64,000 nt of DNA from Janthinobacterium sp. 17J80-10 (GCF_004114795.1 NZ_CP035311.1:3956073-4020072), one strand, 5' to 3'. Shown: positions 29,135-39,649, counted from the stretch's first letter. Numbers and translations: made by a program. The notes: generated from the sequence alone by a model not told the origin.

Positions 29135-30883
29135 CTATATCTGATTGACCCGCTCCAGCGCCTGCAAAAAACGCTCGGCATTCTGGAAGCCGATGACCCG
29201 GCCGCCCGGGATCTCCTGCCCCTGTTTGTCGAAAAATATGATCCCCGGCGGCCCAAACAGCCTGAACCGCTTGAGCAGGGCCTTGTCGTCATCGTTATTT
29301 GCCGTGACATCCGCCTGCAACAATACCATCTGGTCGAATTGCGCCTGGACGCGCGCGTCGGTGAAAGTGAACCGCTCCATTTCCTTGCAGGAGACGCACC
29401 AGTCGGCATAAAAGTCGAACATGACGACCTTGCCTTGCGCCTGCGCCAGGGCCGCTTCCAGTTCGGCCAGCGATTTGACCCGGCGAAACTCGACATGGCG
29501 CACTTCCGTGCCGCGCAGCTTTGCCAGCGGCGCCAGAGGGTCCGTCGCCCCGGTGGCCACCCCGGTCATCTGCAGCACTCCCAACAGGGCGAATACCAGC
29601 CCGCACGCCTTGGCCAGCCAGCCAGCCTTGCGGCTCCAGAGGAGGAATGCGCCATAGCCGCCGGCGAGCAAGGCCCACCCGAGCATTTGCATCTTGACCG
29701 ACAACAACGGCGACACCATCCACAAGGCCATCGCCAGCATCAGCACGCCGAAGAAGCGCTTGACCTCCACCATCCAGGCGCCCGCGCGCGGCAGCAAGGT
29801 ACCTGCGGAAATCCCCACCAGCAGCAAAGGTATGCTCATGCCCACGGCCATCGCAAACAGGGCGCCGCCGCCGACCAGCACATCACGTGTCTGGCTGATG
29901 TAAATCAGCGCTCCCGCCAGCGGCGCGGCAACGCAGGGGCCAACGATCAGCGCCGAGATTGCGCCCATGGCAAACACCCCCAGCAGCTTGCCGCCCGCCT
30001 GCTTTCCCGAGGCCTGCAGCAGCCGGTTCTGAATGAATGCCGGCATCTGCAGTTGATAGACATCGAACATGGCCAGGGCGAATGCCACCATCAGCACGGC
30101 AAATCCGGCAAGGAAAACCGGCTGTTGCAGCGCCGCGGCTAACCCTTCTCCGACCAGGCCTGCGGCGATACCCAGCGCGGTATAGACCAGCGCCATGCCG
30201 AGTGCATACGCAAGCGACAGGATAAAGGCGCGCTTGCGGCCGATGCCGGTTCCCTCGCCGACGATGATCGACGACAGGATCGGCACCATCGGCAGCACGC
30301 AGGGCGTAAAAGCCAGACCGAGCCCGAGAACCAGGAACAGCGGCACGATGACCAGCAACTTGCCGCTCTTGAGCGCAGCTTCGATACGCCCCATCTCGCC
30401 CGTAGAGGCGCCCGCAAGCCCAGCGCTGGCAGACGCCGGCACGAGCCGCGTATCCAGTTTTGCGACCGACTCCATCGGGGCATAGCACAAGCCCTTGTCT
30501 GCGCAGCCCTGGCTGGCCACCTTCAGCGTGAAAGCGCCACTTGCATCAACGGGCAGGGTCACTGTCACGGCATCGCGATAGGTTTCGACATCCTTCTGAA
30601 ACGTTTCATCAAACTTTACCTTGCCAGGCGGAATCTGCGGCGTGCCCAGACGCGCTCCCTCCGCGGCAAAGCCAAAGCGTTCGCGATACATGTAGTAGCC
30701 TTTGGCGATGGCAAAGCGGACTTCAACGCTGGCCGCATCCTTCATGCTGGCAGAAAATTTGAAAGCCTCTTGCGGCGGCAGGTAATCCTCGTCGGCGTGT
30801 GCGCCGGTCACCGCCACGGTCAGCAGCACCGCGCACAACAGGCGCAGCATTGCAGCCATCAAATTGGCAGTTCGTTCAGACAT
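29135..30883 (-). CDS. dsbD: DsbD, thiol:disulfide interchange protein
   Basis: Membrane protein that carries reducing power from cytoplasmic thioredoxin to periplasmic thiol proteins, including those of cytochrome c maturation. ATG 30883 (MSERTANLMAAML) gives 582 residues and overlaps the cutA end by 8 bases. Order: signal peptide, N-terminal periplasmic domain with its cysteine pair (QGCADKGLCYAP), eight-helix membrane domain with FTPCVLPM and VGPCVAAP cysteines, and the C-terminal thioredoxin domain with WCVSCK. All six redox cysteines are present. Confidence 0.95.
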   Translation of the reverse strand: MSERTANLMAAMLRLLCAVLLTVAVTGAHADEDYLPPQEAFKFSASMKDAASVEVRFAIAKGYYMYRERFGFAAEGARLGTPQIPPGKVKFDETFQKDVETYRDAVTVTLPVDASGAFTLKVASQGCADKGLCYAPMESVAKLDTRLVPASASAGLAGASTGEMGRIEAALKSGKLLVIVPLFLVLGLGLAFTPCVLPMVPILSSIIVGEGTGIGRKRAFILSLAYALGMALVYTALGIAAGLVGEGLAAALQQPVFLAGFAVLMVAFALAMFDVYQLQMPAFIQNRLLQASGKQAGGKLLGVFAMGAISALIVGPCVAAPLAGALIYISQTRDVLVGGGALFAMAVGMSIPLLLVGISAGTLLPRAGAWMVEVKRFFGVLMLAMALWMVSPLLSVKMQMLGWALLAGGYGAFLLWSRKAGWLAKACGLVFALLGVLQMTGVATGATDPLAPLAKLRGTEVRHVEFRRVKSLAELEAALAQAQGKVVMFDFYADWCVSCKEMERFTFTDARVQAQFDQMVLLQADVTANNDDDKALLKRFRLFGPPGIIFFDKQGQEIPGGRVIGFQNAERFLQALERVNQI

Positions 30884-31208
30884 CGGTGTTCTTTCTGGTT
30901 TCTTCGGCGATCCATGCCAGGTAGGGCTGCCAGCCCGCACATGGCGTTATCGCGATAATTTCCGGAACTTGATACGGATGCGCCTGCCGGATCGCCAACT
31001 CCAGTGCGGCATACTGGTGCAGCACGGTCTTGATCAGCAGGGTCGTTTCTTCAGCCTCTTCAATCGCGCCCTGCCAGCGATACACCGATCGCACGCCCGG
31101 CAGGCAATTGACACAGGCGGCAAGTCGGGCGTCGACGAGGCTGCGCGCGAGACGATTCGCGCTCGCCGCATCCGGCATGTTCGTCATTACAAGCAGCACC
31201 GATTCCAT
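30876..31208 (-). CDS. cutA: CutA1 divalent-cation tolerance protein
   Basis: Small trimeric cytoplasmic protein of the CutA family; mutants affect copper tolerance in E. coli but the molecular role is unsettled. ATG 31208 (MESVLLVMTNMPD) gives 110 residues, matching the usual length; an ATG eight codons upstream is possible. Conserved ACVNCLPGVRSVYRWQG and HPYQVPEI segments are seen. It is followed with an 8-base overlap by dsbD; the cutA-dsbD order is common in proteobacteria. Confidence 0.94.
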   Translation of the reverse strand: MESVLLVMTNMPDAASANRLARSLVDARLAACVNCLPGVRSVYRWQGAIEEAEETTLLIKTVLHQYAALELAIRQAHPYQVPEIIAITPCAGWQPYLAWIAEETRKNTDV

Positions 31209-31238
31209 TGTCGTTCCAGGGACCGCTTGCAACGGCGG

Positions 31239-32024
31239 TCAAGTCAAGAGGCGGCGGCGCGTGAGGATCACGGCGAGATAGAAGCCGCCGAAGCAATAAA
31301 ACAGCAGGATTGCCAGGTTTCCCCAGGCCCCTGCAGGCACGCCGCCAAGAATCAGGGGCCGCACCAGTTCGACCGCAGCGCGCAACGGCAAAAATCGTGA
31401 GATTTTTTCAAGCCAGCCCGGCAACTGCGACACCGGGTAGTATACCCCCGAGAGAAAAACCATGGGCGTGAGCACCAGCGTGAAGTAATACGTGAAAAAA
31501 TCATAACCGCGCGCCAGCGCATTGACGATCAGGCCAAGCGCTGAAAAGCATATCCCCACCAGGAACAGCAATGGCAACACGAGCAGTGTTTCCAGGTGCA
31601 GGCCGATGCCGAGGACGAACATGACCGCCACGATCGCCACGCCGGAAAACAGCGCCTTGGTCGCTGCCCACAGCGCCTCCGCCAACACCACATCGTCCAG
31701 CGAGAGCGGCGCATTCATCAGCGCTTCCCAGGTTTTCTGCACATGCATGCGCGAGAAAGCCGAATACAGGGCCTCGAACGACGCCGCCATCATGATCGAC
31801 ATGCAAATCGACCCCGATGCCAGGTAGTGAAGATACGGCACGCCGTCGATGCTCTTGAGCAGGCTGCCCAGGCCATAGCCGAACGCAATCAGCGTAATCA
31901 GCGGATCGGCGATATTGCCCAGGACGCTGGCTTTTGCCAGCTTTTTCCAGACCAGGAAATTGCGCTGCCATATCGGCACGAAACGCAGGGTAAATTCCGG
32001 TAATCGATACAAGGGGTTCGTCAT
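31239..32024 (-). CDS. ABC-2 type transporter permease (NodJ-like)
   Basis: Membrane subunit of a two-gene ABC exporter. The 261 residues contain about six hydrophobic helices and the ABC-2 signature region near the C-terminus (LTPMVFLSGVYYPVSQLPGW). It begins one base after the ATPase gene ends and is followed 30 bases on by cutA. The sequence type resembles NodJ and related exporters; the substrate is unknown. Confidence 0.88.
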   Translation of the reverse strand: MTNPLYRLPEFTLRFVPIWQRNFLVWKKLAKASVLGNIADPLITLIAFGYGLGSLLKSIDGVPYLHYLASGSICMSIMMAASFEALYSAFSRMHVQKTWEALMNAPLSLDDVVLAEALWAATKALFSGVAIVAVMFVLGIGLHLETLLVLPLLFLVGICFSALGLIVNALARGYDFFTYYFTLVLTPMVFLSGVYYPVSQLPGWLEKISRFLPLRAAVELVRPLILGGVPAGAWGNLAILLFYCFGGFYLAVILTRRRLLT

Positions 32025-32025
32025 C

Positions 32026-32958
32026 TCAGTCTCGCATTTCCCGGCCTGTCAGCTTCAGAAACAGGTCTTCGAGGTTGGCCGGCCGATGCAGATAGCGGAT
32101 ACCGGGCATGTCCTGCAATCCTGCCAGCAGGCTTCGGGCATCGTTCGTATAGCAGAAGACCGTCTCGCCGCTGAATTCCATGCGCGCCGACTTGCTGCGA
32201 CCTTCACGTTCGCCCCACGCCAGGGCATTGTCGCCATAAACTTCCACGACTTCAGCTTCGATATGCCGGCCAATGAGTTCGCGCGGCGTGCCTTCGGCGA
32301 TAAGCTTGCCGTGATCGATGACTGCGAGGCGATCGCACAGGCGCTCGGCCTCGTCCATGAAGTGCGTCGTCAAAAGAATCGTCTTGCCCTCGGCGAGCAA
32401 GGACTTCAGGCGCTCCCAGATCATGTGGCGGGCCTGGGGATCGAGCCCCGTGGTCGGCTCATCCATGAAAATCAGGTCGGGGTCATTGACCAGCGCGCGC
32501 GCCAGCGTCAGCCTCCGCTTCATGCCGCCAGACAGCTCACCGATGCGCGCATCGCGCTTGGCTGTCAGGTTGGAGAACTCCAGCAAGGCCGGGATGCGCG
32601 CCTTGATCGTCGCATCCTCCATGCCGAAGTAACGCCCATAGACGAGCAGATTCTCGGACACCGTGAAGTCGGGGTCCAGCGTGTCGCTTTGAGGAACGAC
32701 ACCAACACGCAAGCGGGCCTCCCGCGCATCCAGCGGTACGGGTCTTCCCACCAGGGTGATCTCGCCGGAATCGGGAGCAGTCAAGCCCAGGCACAAGCGC
32801 AGGGTGGTAGTCTTGCCGGCGCCATTGGGGCCCAGCAAACCATAGCATTCGCCACACCTGAGCGAAAACGACAAGCCATCCACCACGGCAGTTTTTTCCT
32901 CGCCTTTGCCGTAGCACTTGCGTAAATTTTGTACTGACAGAATAGAAGGATCGCTCAT
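32026..32958 (-). CDS. ABC transporter ATP-binding protein (NodI-like)
   Basis: ATPase subunit paired with the downstream permease. ATG 32958 gives 310 residues; the frame is open further upstream without support. Walker [10 protein letters not shown] is at 43-51, the signature is [12 protein letters not shown], Walker B is [13 protein letters not shown] and the switch histidine is [13 protein letters not shown]-terminal domain of about 80 residues is typical of the DrrA/NodI branch. Probably an efflux or export system of unknown substrate. Confidence 0.9.
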   Translation of the reverse strand: MSDPSILSVQNLRKCYGKGEEKTAVVDGLSFSLRCGECYGLLGPNGAGKTTTLRLCLGLTAPDSGEITLVGRPVPLDAREARLRVGVVPQSDTLDPDFTVSENLLVYGRYFGMEDATIKARIPALLEFSNLTAKRDARIGELSGGMKRRLTLARALVNDPDLIFMDEPTTGLDPQARHMIWERLKSLLAEGKTILLTTHFMDEAERLCDRLAVIDHGKLIAEGTPRELIGRHIEAEVVEVYGDNALAWGEREGRSKSARMEFSGETVFCYTNDARSLLAGLQDMPGIRYLHRPANLEDLFLKLTGREMRD

Positions 32959-33016
32959 GGTCGAAATACGTCTGGGTAACGGATCTAGTTTGCCACAGAT
33001 AGCGCCATGCAGAAAA

Positions 33017-33047
33017 AACAAAAGCCAGGCATTGCCTGGCTTTTTTT
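33017..33047. terminator. Terminator at the end of the ribosomal cluster
   Basis: Stem GCCAGGC/GCCTGGC (33024-33030 and 33034-33040) with T7 on the plus side and TTTTGTTTTTT on the minus side. It closes the alpha operon 24 bases after the rplQ stop and separates it from the ABC transporter genes. Confidence 0.88.
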
Positions 33048-33070
33048 AGCGCTGAAACAGCAGTGGCAAA

Positions 33071-33466
33071 TTACTCGCCGCTGGTGTCTTCGACAGCTTC
33101 GGTGGTTTCCGGACGATCGACCAGTTCAACGAATGCCATGGGTGCATTGTCGCCAACGCGGAAGCCCATTTTCAGGATACGCAGGTAGCCGCCGTTGCGG
33201 GTGGCATAACGCGGGCCGAGTTCCGAGAACAGCTTGCCGACGATTTCGCGGTCGCGCAGGCGGTTGAATGCCAGGCGCTTGTTTGCCAGCGTATCGGTTT
33301 TACCCAGGGTCAGGATCGGTTCGACGACGCGGCGCAGTTCCTTGGCTTTCGGCAAGGTGGTCTTGATGGCTTCATGACGCAGCAGGGAAACGGTCATGTT
33401 GCGCAGCATTGCGAGGCGATGCGACGAAGTGCGGTTGAGCTTACGAAGGCCGTGACGGTGACGCAT
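33071..33466 (-). CDS. rplQ: 50S ribosomal protein L17
   Basis: Large-subunit protein near the peptide exit tunnel. 131 residues starting [20 protein letters not shown] 33466 is supported by AAGGA upstream. The C-terminus is acidic ([11 protein letters not shown]). It is the last gene of the alpha operon, 129 bases after rpoA; the spacer holds a small hairpin, GGGGC/GCCCC, but no gene. Confidence 0.97.
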   Translation of the reverse strand: MRHRHGLRKLNRTSSHRLAMLRNMTVSLLRHEAIKTTLPKAKELRRVVEPILTLGKTDTLANKRLAFNRLRDREIVGKLFSELGPRYATRNGGYLRILKMGFRVGDNAPMAFVELVDRPETTEAVEDTSGE

Positions 33467-33595
33467 GGTAGTTCCTTTCAAATTTAAGTTTAAATCCAGC
33501 TCTTCTATCGACTACCCAGTGCAGTCGCGGGCCGGTAAAAATCAATGGCTTACAGCGGTACAACAACGGGGCCAAGCTACAGCCCCGCAATACAA

Positions 33596-34573
33596 TTACT
33601 TCTCCAGACCAGCCGGCGGCCAGTTTTCGAGTTTCATGCCGAGGGTCAGACCACGCGACGCCAGCACTTCCTTGATTTCATTCAGGGACTTGCGGCCCAG
33701 GTTCGGGGTCTTCAGCAATTCGTTTTCGCTACGCTGGATCAGGTCGCCAATGTAGTAAATGTTTTCTGCTTTCAGGCAGTTAGCCGAACGCACGGTCAGT
33801 TCGAGGTCATCCACCGGACGCAACAGGATCGGATCGACCGACGGTGCACGCGACGGCGCTTCAGCAGCGGCTTCGGTGCCTTCCAGTGCGGCAAACACGC
33901 TCAACTGGTCAACCAGCACGCGGGCAGACTGACGGATCGCTTCTTCCGGCGAGATGACGCCGTTGGTTTCGATATTGATGACCAGCTTGTCCAGGTCGGT
34001 ACGCTGTTCCACGCGGGCGGATTCGACCGCATACGAAACACGGCGCACCGGCGAGAACGACGCATCCAGAATGATGCGGCCGATCGTCTTGTTGGCATCT
34101 TCCGACAGGCGGCGCACATTGCCTGGAACGTAGCCACGGCCTTTTTCGACCTTGATCTGCATGTCCAGCTTGCCGCCGACCGTCAGGTGGGCAATCACGT
34201 GATCCGGGTTGACCAGCTCAACGTCATGCGGCAGATCGATGTCCGAAGCCAGCACGGCTCCTTCGCCTTCCTTCTTCAGGGTCAGGGTCACTTCATCGCG
34301 GTTATGCAGCTTGAACACCACGCCCTTCAGGTTCAACAGCATGTCGACGACATCTTCCTGCACGCCATCCAGCGAAGAATATTCATGGACCACGCCGGCG
34401 ATCGTCACTTCGGTCGGTGCATAGCCGACCATCGACGACAGCAGTACGCGGCGCAGTGCATTGCCGAGCGTGTGGCCGTAGCCGCGCTCAAATGGCTCCA
34501 TCACGACTTTGGCGTGACCGGCGCCCAGCGCCTCGACTTCAATAATACGGGGTTTCAACAAGCTGTTTTGCAT
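33596..34573 (-). CDS. rpoA: DNA-directed RNA polymerase alpha subunit
   Basis: Assembly platform of RNA polymerase. The 325 residues form the N-terminal dimerisation domain (1-235, [28 protein letters not shown]), a linker rich in alanine and proline, and the C-terminal domain (about 250-320) that contacts UP elements and activators ([28 protein letters not shown]). Complete and unremarkable. It lies between rpsD and rplQ. Confidence 0.98.
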   Translation of the reverse strand: MQNSLLKPRIIEVEALGAGHAKVVMEPFERGYGHTLGNALRRVLLSSMVGYAPTEVTIAGVVHEYSSLDGVQEDVVDMLLNLKGVVFKLHNRDEVTLTLKKEGEGAVLASDIDLPHDVELVNPDHVIAHLTVGGKLDMQIKVEKGRGYVPGNVRRLSEDANKTIGRIILDASFSPVRRVSYAVESARVEQRTDLDKLVINIETNGVISPEEAIRQSARVLVDQLSVFAALEGTEAAAEAPSRAPSVDPILLRPVDDLELTVRSANCLKAENIYYIGDLIQRSENELLKTPNLGRKSLNEIKEVLASRGLTLGMKLENWPPAGLEK

Positions 34574-34721
34574 GGAGGAATGTCCTTTTCAATACCCTCG
34601 GCTCGTTACACCGATAAGGCTGATGGAGTAGATCGACTATTGTAGAACGGAGAAACTAAACTGCTTGGGGACAGGGCGCCGAATACCGGCATCCTGTCCC
34701 CAACTGAATCAGATAAGCGGA
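34574..34721 (-). other. rpsD-rpoA spacer with long GGGGACAGG hairpin
   Basis: 148 bases without a gene. It contains a perfect 11-bp inverted repeat, TTGGGGACAGG/CCTGTCCCCAA (34665-34675 and 34693-34703), with an inner GCCG/CGGC stem. Downstream in the reading direction a -10-like TACAAT (34639-34644) could mark an internal promoter for rpoA-rplQ, but its -35 is poor. Confidence 0.6.
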
Positions 34722-35345
34722 TTAACGCGAATACAATTCGACGATCAGCGATTCATTGACGTCATTGGCGATTTCGCTGCGGTCTGGAGCGGACTTGAAA
34801 GTACCTTCCATCTTCTTGCCGTCAACCGACACCCACGATGGCAGGCCAACTTGCTCAGCCAGCGAGAGGGCTTCGACGATACGGGTCTGCTTCTTGGCCT
34901 TTTCACGCACGGCAACCACGTCGCCCGCTTTCACTTGATAGGAAGCGATGTTCACGACGGTGCCATTGACGGTGAATGCCTTGTGGCTGACCAGCTGGCG
35001 CGCTTCAGCGCGGGTCGAACCAAAGCCCATGCGATAGGCGACATTGTCCAGGCGCTGTTCCAGCAGCTTCAGCAGGGTTTCGCCGGTGTTGCCCTTGCGA
35101 CGCTCGGCTTCAGCGAAATAGCGGCGGAACTGGCGCTCCAGGATGCCGTACATACGCTTGACCTTTTGCTTTTCGCGCAACTGGTTGCCGTAGTCGGAGG
35201 TACGGGCGCCGGAAGTACGGCCATGCTGACCAGGCTTGGAATCCAGCTTGCACTTGGAATCCAGCGAGCGGCGTGCGCTCTTGAGGAACAGGTCGGTGCC
35301 TTCACGGCGTGAGAGTTTAGCTTTAGGTCCGATGTAACGTGCCAC
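34722..35345 (-). CDS. rpsD: 30S ribosomal protein S4
   Basis: Primary 16S rRNA-binding protein of the small-subunit body and, in E. coli, translational repressor of the alpha operon. 207 residues; the S4 RNA-binding domain lies at about 97-160 ([27 protein letters not shown]). Full length. The spacer to rpsK upstream is 145 bases and carries two hairpins, unlike the short gaps earlier in the operon. Confidence 0.98.
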   Translation of the reverse strand: MARYIGPKAKLSRREGTDLFLKSARRSLDSKCKLDSKPGQHGRTSGARTSDYGNQLREKQKVKRMYGILERQFRRYFAEAERRKGNTGETLLKLLEQRLDNVAYRMGFGSTRAEARQLVSHKAFTVNGTVVNIASYQVKAGDVVAVREKAKKQTRIVEALSLAEQVGLPSWVSVDGKKMEGTFKSAPDRSEIANDVNESLIVELYSR

Positions 35346-35490
35346 GGTAATTTCCTTTGTTTATAAATGACGCCCCGAGCCACGACTGGCCAGGCGCTAG
35401 TTTGATCTGTTGGCGATCAAACGGTGGTCTTAAGGACAAAACCCGCCAGGCAAGCCGGCGGGCAATTTACTGCCAACAGCAAATTATATC
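35346..35490 (-). other. rpsK-rpsD spacer with two hairpins
   Basis: 145 bases without a gene. In transcript order it has CCCGCC(A)GGC/GCC·GGCGGG (35442-35462) followed by TTTTG, then GTTTGATC/GATCAAAC (35400-35422, loop of 7). The first resembles a weak intrinsic terminator; the second is a stable plain hairpin close to the rpsD start. Confidence 0.55.
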
Positions 35491-35895
35491 TTAAATGCGA
35501 CGACGCTTTGGCGGACGGCAACCATTGTGCGGCACCGGCGTCACGTCCTGGATCTGGGTGATCTTGATACCCAGGTTGTTCAGAGCGCGAACCGCGGATT
35601 CGCGGCCAGGGCCCGGGCCCTTGATGCGCACTTCCAGGTTCTTCACGCCGCATTCCTGAGCAACCTTGCCAGCAGCTTCAGCCGCGACCTGGGCTGCGAA
35701 CGGCGTCGATTTACGCGAACCCTTGAAGCCTGCGCCACCCGAAGTCGCCCACGACAGGGCATTGCCCTGACGGTCGGTAATCGTGATGATCGTGTTGTTG
35801 AAGGAAGCGTGGATGTGCGCGATGCCTTCAGCGACGTTCTTTTTGACTTTTTTACGCACGCGTGCTGCTGCGGCGTTATTTGGTGCTTTTGCCAT
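35491..35895 (-). CDS. rpsK: 30S ribosomal protein S11
   Basis: Protein of the small-subunit platform near the mRNA exit. 134 residues with the conserved core [19 protein letters not shown] and the basic C-terminus [17 protein letters not shown]. It lies 33 bases after rpsM. Confidence 0.98.
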   Translation of the reverse strand: MAKAPNNAAAARVRKKVKKNVAEGIAHIHASFNNTIITITDRQGNALSWATSGGAGFKGSRKSTPFAAQVAAEAAGKVAQECGVKNLEVRIKGPGPGRESAVRALNNLGIKITQIQDVTPVPHNGCRPPKRRRI

Positions 35896-35928
35896 AATGG
35901 TTTTCCTTGAATCCGACGAGAGCCTGGA

Positions 35929-36294
35929 TTATTTCTTCAGCGATTGCGCTGCCTTGCGCGGGCCCTTACGGGTACGTGCATTGGTGCGGGTACGTTGACC
36001 ACGGCACGGCAAGCCCTTGCGATGACGCATGCCGCGATAGCAGCCCAGGTCCATCAAACGCTTGATGTTCATGGACAATTCACGACGCAGATCGCCTTCG
36101 ACAACAAACTTGCCGATTTCGTCGCGCAGCTTTTCAAGCTCGCTGTCGTCCAGGTCTTTGACCTTCTTGTTGGTCGGAACACCGGTCTTGACGCAGATAT
36201 CCTGTGCGCGCGGACGACCGATACCATAAATGGCGGTCAGGCCAATCACGGTGTGCTGATGGTTGGGGATATTGACCCCTGCGATACGTGCCAT
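35929..36294 (-). CDS. rpsM: 30S ribosomal protein S13
   Basis: Head protein of the small subunit that bridges to the 50S and touches P-site tRNA through its basic tail. 121 residues: [19 protein letters not shown] at the start, the H2TH segment [13 protein letters not shown] and the tail [14 protein letters not shown]. First gene of the alpha group, 27 bases after rpmJ. Confidence 0.98.
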   Translation of the reverse strand: MARIAGVNIPNHQHTVIGLTAIYGIGRPRAQDICVKTGVPTNKKVKDLDDSELEKLRDEIGKFVVEGDLRRELSMNIKRLMDLGCYRGMRHRKGLPCRGQRTRTNARTRKGPRKAAQSLKK

Positions 36295-36321
36295 TCGTTA
36301 TTCCTCGATCAATAACGTTAA

Positions 36322-36435
36322 TTAACCCTGGCGCTGCTTATGACGCGGTTCGGTGCAGATCACACGAACAACGCCCTTGCGCTTGATAATTTTGCAGTTG
36401 CGGCAGATCCGCTTCACGGATGCGAGCACTTTCAT
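36322..36435 (-). CDS. rpmJ: 50S ribosomal protein L36
   Basis: Smallest ribosomal protein, 37 residues, starting [14 protein letters not shown] and ending RHKQRQG. The zinc-ribbon ligands C11, C14, C27 and H32 are all present, so this is the zinc-binding form. It lies between infA and rpsM and is short enough to be missed by automatic gene calls. Confidence 0.96.
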   Translation of the reverse strand: MKVLASVKRICRNCKIIKRKGVVRVICTEPRHKQRQG

Positions 36436-36503
36436 TTTTGCCCTCTTTCTTTCATTTTCTAAAACATCGCGGGACGGCTAGAACACCGGTGCCCAATCAG
36501 TCA

Positions 36504-36722
36504 CTACTTGGTGCGGAATACGATGCGCGCACGACTCAGATCGTACGGCGTCAATTCCACCGTTACCTTGTCACCGGGCAGGATGCGAATGTAGTTCATC
36601 CGCATCTTGCCCGATATATGGCCAAGTACGACATGACCATTTTCCAGCTTGACCCTAAACGTAGCATTGGGAAGGTTTTCAAGAACCTCGCCTTGCATCT
36701 GAATTACGTCATCCTTTGCCAT
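36504..36722 (-). CDS. infA: Translation initiation factor IF-1
   Basis: 72-residue OB-fold factor that occupies the ribosomal A site during initiation ([37 protein letters not shown]). It sits between secY and rpmJ, a position typical of betaproteobacteria and many other bacteria but not of E. coli, where infA is elsewhere. Confidence 0.97.
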   Translation of the reverse strand: MAKDDVIQMQGEVLENLPNATFRVKLENGHVVLGHISGKMRMNYIRILPGDKVTVELTPYDLSRARIVFRTK

Positions 36723-36746
36723 GCGCCTAGCTCATTCCCCCGACGC

Positions 36747-38081
36747 TCAACGTAGCGGCAGGCCACCCTTGAAATTTGCTTTCTTCAACAGCGATTCATA
36801 TTGCTGCGACATTACATAGTTCTGCACCTGCGCCATGAAGTCCATCGTCACGACCACGATAATCAGCAGGGACGTGCCACCGAAGTAGAATGGAACTTGC
36901 CACTTCGCAATCAGAAACTCCGGCAACAGACACACCAGGGTGATATACACCGCACCGACCAGAGTCAGGCGCGTCAAAATCTTGTCGATATACCGCGCAG
37001 TCTGATCACCAGGCCGGATCCCCGGCACAAAGGCGCCACTTTTCTTCAGGTTGTCCGCAGTTTCCTTGCTGTTGAATACCAGAGCGGTATAAAAGAAGCA
37101 GAAGAACACGATGGCAACCGCGTACAGCAGGGCATGAATCGGCTCGCCAGGGGCCAGCGATGCAGCCAGATCTTTCAGGAAGCTCACTGCCGGGCTGGAC
37201 GCATTGCTGCCCGAAGTGAACCAGCTGGTAATCGTCGCCGGGAACAAGATGATCGACGAAGCGAAGATGGGTGGAATCACACCAGCCATGTTCAACTTCA
37301 GCGGCAAGTGACTGCTCTGACCGCCGTAAATCTTGTTGCCAACCTGACGCTTGGCATAGTTGACCAGGATCTTGCGCTGACCGCGCTCAACAAACACGAC
37401 CAGATAAGTCACCGCAGCCGCCACCACGCAAATCAGGATCGCCGACAGCGCATTCATGGAACCCGTACGAACCAGTTCGAACAAGCCACCCAGCGCACTT
37501 GGCAGTCCCGCCGCAATACCAGCGAAAATGATGATCGAGATACCGTTGCCCAGGCCACGCTCGGTAATCTGCTCACCCAGCCACATCAAAAACATGGTGC
37601 CGGTAACCAGTGTCACCACAGCCGTCATGCGGAATCCGAAACCCGGATCCAGCACCAGGCCGGCTTGCGACTCCAGGGCAATGGCGATGCCAAAAGCCTG
37701 GAACAAGGCCAGCAACAGCGTGCCGTAGCGCGTGTACTGCGTAATCTTGCGCCGACCGGATTCACCTTCCTTCTTGATCGCTTCCAGCTGCGGTGAAACA
37801 ACTGTCAGCAACTGCATGATGATCGACGCCGAGATATACGGCATGATCCCCAGTGCAAAGATCGTGAATCGCGAAAGTGCACCGCCGGAAAACATGTTGA
37901 ACATCCCCAGGACGCCGCCCTGGTTTTGCTTGAACAGTTGAGCCAGCTGTGTCGGGTCAATGCCCGGCACCGGAATATGCGCACCAATCCGATACACCAC
38001 CAATGCGCCCAGCAGGAACCAGAGTCGACCCCACGGAAAGCCGCTCGCCGAGCGCTTGGCGGTTTGAGGAGCAGTAGCCAA
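36747..38081 (-). CDS. secY: Protein translocase subunit SecY
   Basis: Core of the SecYEG protein-conducting channel in the inner membrane. 444 residues with about ten hydrophobic helices; conserved segments include [13 protein letters not shown] near the first helix and plug, [19 protein letters not shown] in the cytoplasmic loop, and [20 protein letters not shown]. Located between rplO and infA in the spc operon. Confidence 0.98.
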   Translation of the reverse strand: MATAPQTAKRSASGFPWGRLWFLLGALVVYRIGAHIPVPGIDPTQLAQLFKQNQGGVLGMFNMFSGGALSRFTIFALGIMPYISASIIMQLLTVVSPQLEAIKKEGESGRRKITQYTRYGTLLLALFQAFGIAIALESQAGLVLDPGFGFRMTAVVTLVTGTMFLMWLGEQITERGLGNGISIIIFAGIAAGLPSALGGLFELVRTGSMNALSAILICVVAAAVTYLVVFVERGQRKILVNYAKRQVGNKIYGGQSSHLPLKLNMAGVIPPIFASSIILFPATITSWFTSGSNASSPAVSFLKDLAASLAPGEPIHALLYAVAIVFFCFFYTALVFNSKETADNLKKSGAFVPGIRPGDQTARYIDKILTRLTLVGAVYITLVCLLPEFLIAKWQVPFYFGGTSLLIIVVVTMDFMAQVQNYVMSQQYESLLKKANFKGGLPLR

Positions 38082-38106
38082 TTCTTACTCCAGGTTAGCC
38101 GTAACT

Positions 38107-38538
38107 TTAAGCAACCGAGCCGCCAGCGGCTTCAATCGCAGCCTTGGCACCCTTGGTTGCAATAACGCCCTTGAGGGTGATCTTCTTGCTGATTTCGCCA
38201 GCCAGAATGACGCGCACGACACGTGCCAACTCGCCAACCAGGCCTGCCTGCTTCAATGCCAGCACGTCGACTTCAGCGACTGGCAGATTATTCAGGTCGC
38301 CAAGGCGCACTTCTGCCTTGTACGGGGTCGCCAGCGACTTGAAGCCACGCTTGGGCAGACGGCGTTGCAGAGGCATTTGACCGCCTTCAAAACCGACCTT
38401 GTGGAAACCGCCCGAACGGGATTTCTGACCTTTGTGGCCGCGGCCGGCAGTCTTGCCCAGGCCCGAACCGATACCGCGACCGACGCGACGCTTGTAATGC
38501 TTGGCGCCTTCTGCCGGTTGAATGCTATTCAATTCCAT
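38107..38538 (-). CDS. rplO: 50S ribosomal protein L15
   Basis: Late-assembling large-subunit protein. ATG 38538 ([14 protein letters not shown]), with GGAG nine bases upstream, gives 143 residues. The glycine-rich basic N-terminus ([21 protein letters not shown]) that threads into 23S rRNA is intact. Confidence 0.97.
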   Translation of the reverse strand: MELNSIQPAEGAKHYKRRVGRGIGSGLGKTAGRGHKGQKSRSGGFHKVGFEGGQMPLQRRLPKRGFKSLATPYKAEVRLGDLNNLPVAEVDVLALKQAGLVGELARVVRVILAGEISKKITLKGVIATKGAKAAIEAAGGSVA

Positions 38539-38565
38539 GGTTTGCTCCGCTCGCAAGCACTAGGC

Positions 38566-38745
38566 TTACGAGATCACTTTCACGAGATAGGAAACCTTGT
38601 TGATCATGCCGCGAACCGACGGAGTATCTTGCAGCTCCGAAACGGAATTCACGCGACGCAGGCCCAGACCACGCACGGTTGCGCGATGGTCCTGACGTGT
38701 GCCGATCAAACCCTTGACCAATTGCACTTTGACTGTATTTGCCAT
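38566..38745 (-). CDS. rpmD: 50S ribosomal protein L30
   Basis: Small large-subunit protein, 59 residues from ATG 38745 ([15 protein letters not shown]), preceded by AAGGTG. The conserved [12 protein letters not shown] and final hydrophobic strand VSYLVKVIS match the family. Ten bases separate it from rpsE. Confidence 0.97.
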   Translation of the reverse strand: MANTVKVQLVKGLIGTRQDHRATVRGLGLRRVNSVSELQDTPSVRGMINKVSYLVKVIS

Positions 38746-38755
38746 GTCGATCACC

Positions 38756-39274
38756 TTAACCCAGAATTTCTTCAACGGACAGACCGCGCTTGGCAGCGAT
38801 TTCCGAGGCAGTATTCATCTTGGCCAGGCCGTCCAGGGTCGCACGCACCATGTTGTACGGGTTGGTCGAGCCATTCGACTTGGCCACCACGTTGGTCACG
38901 CCCATCACTTCGAAAATAGCGCGCATCGGGCCGCCGGCAATCACGCCGGTACCTTCCTTCGCCGGCGCCATCAGCACCTTCGAGGCGCCATGCTTGCCGT
39001 TGACGGTATGCTGCAGGGTGCCGTTCTTCAAGGTGACCTTGATCATCTTGCGGCGGGCTTCTTCCATTGCCTTCTGCACGGCGACCGGCACCTCTTTCGA
39101 CTTGCCCTTGCCCATGCCAATGCGGCCATCGCCGTCACCGACCACTACCAGCGCTGCGAAACCCATGATACGGCCGCCCTTCACCACTTTGGTGACGCGA
39201 TTAACCGCAATCATCTTTTCGCGCATGCCGTCATCGGGCTTGTCGCTTTGCTGTTTTGCTTGCATCTTTGCCAT
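38756..39274 (-). CDS. rpsE: 30S ribosomal protein S5
   Basis: Small-subunit protein at the mRNA entry channel, important for decoding accuracy. 172 residues; the double-stranded RNA-binding domain covers about 17-80 ([19 protein letters not shown]) and the second domain ends with the conserved [15 protein letters not shown]. Confidence 0.98.
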   Translation of the reverse strand: MAKMQAKQQSDKPDDGMREKMIAVNRVTKVVKGGRIMGFAALVVVGDGDGRIGMGKGKSKEVPVAVQKAMEEARRKMIKVTLKNGTLQHTVNGKHGASKVLMAPAKEGTGVIAGGPMRAIFEVMGVTNVVAKSNGSTNPYNMVRATLDGLAKMNTASEIAAKRGLSVEEILG

Positions 39275-39286
39275 GACGATTCTTCC

Positions 39287-39649
39287 TTAGAACTTCAGAC
39301 CAGCTTCGCGGGCAGCTTCAGCAACTGCCTTGATGCGGCCGTGATAACGGAAACCGGAGCGGTCGAAGGCGACTTCGGCGATACCGGCCTTCAAAGCCTT
39401 CTCGGCGACGCGCTTGCCAACCAGGGCAGCCGCGGCTGCGTTGCCACCGGCGCCGGACTTGCCAGCCAATTCCGCACGCACTTCCGCTTCGAGGGTCGAA
39501 GCCGATGCCAGCACGGTTGCATCCGGACCAATGACGCTTGCATAGATATGCAAGTTGGTACGATGCACTGCCAGGCGGTTCACTTTGAGCTCTGCGATCT
39601 TGGCACGGGTTTGGCGTGCGCGGCGCAGACGTGATTGTTTCTTGTCCAT
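39287..39649 (-). CDS. rplR: 50S ribosomal protein L18
   Basis: 5S rRNA-binding protein of the central protuberance. 120 residues from the second of two adjacent ATG codons ([15 protein letters not shown]), which is better spaced from GGGG; starting at 39652 adds one methionine. The C-terminus [24 protein letters not shown] is conserved. Confidence 0.97.
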   Translation of the reverse strand: MDKKQSRLRRARQTRAKIAELKVNRLAVHRTNLHIYASVIGPDATVLASASTLEAEVRAELAGKSGAGGNAAAAALVGKRVAEKALKAGIAEVAFDRSGFRYHGRIKAVAEAAREAGLKF

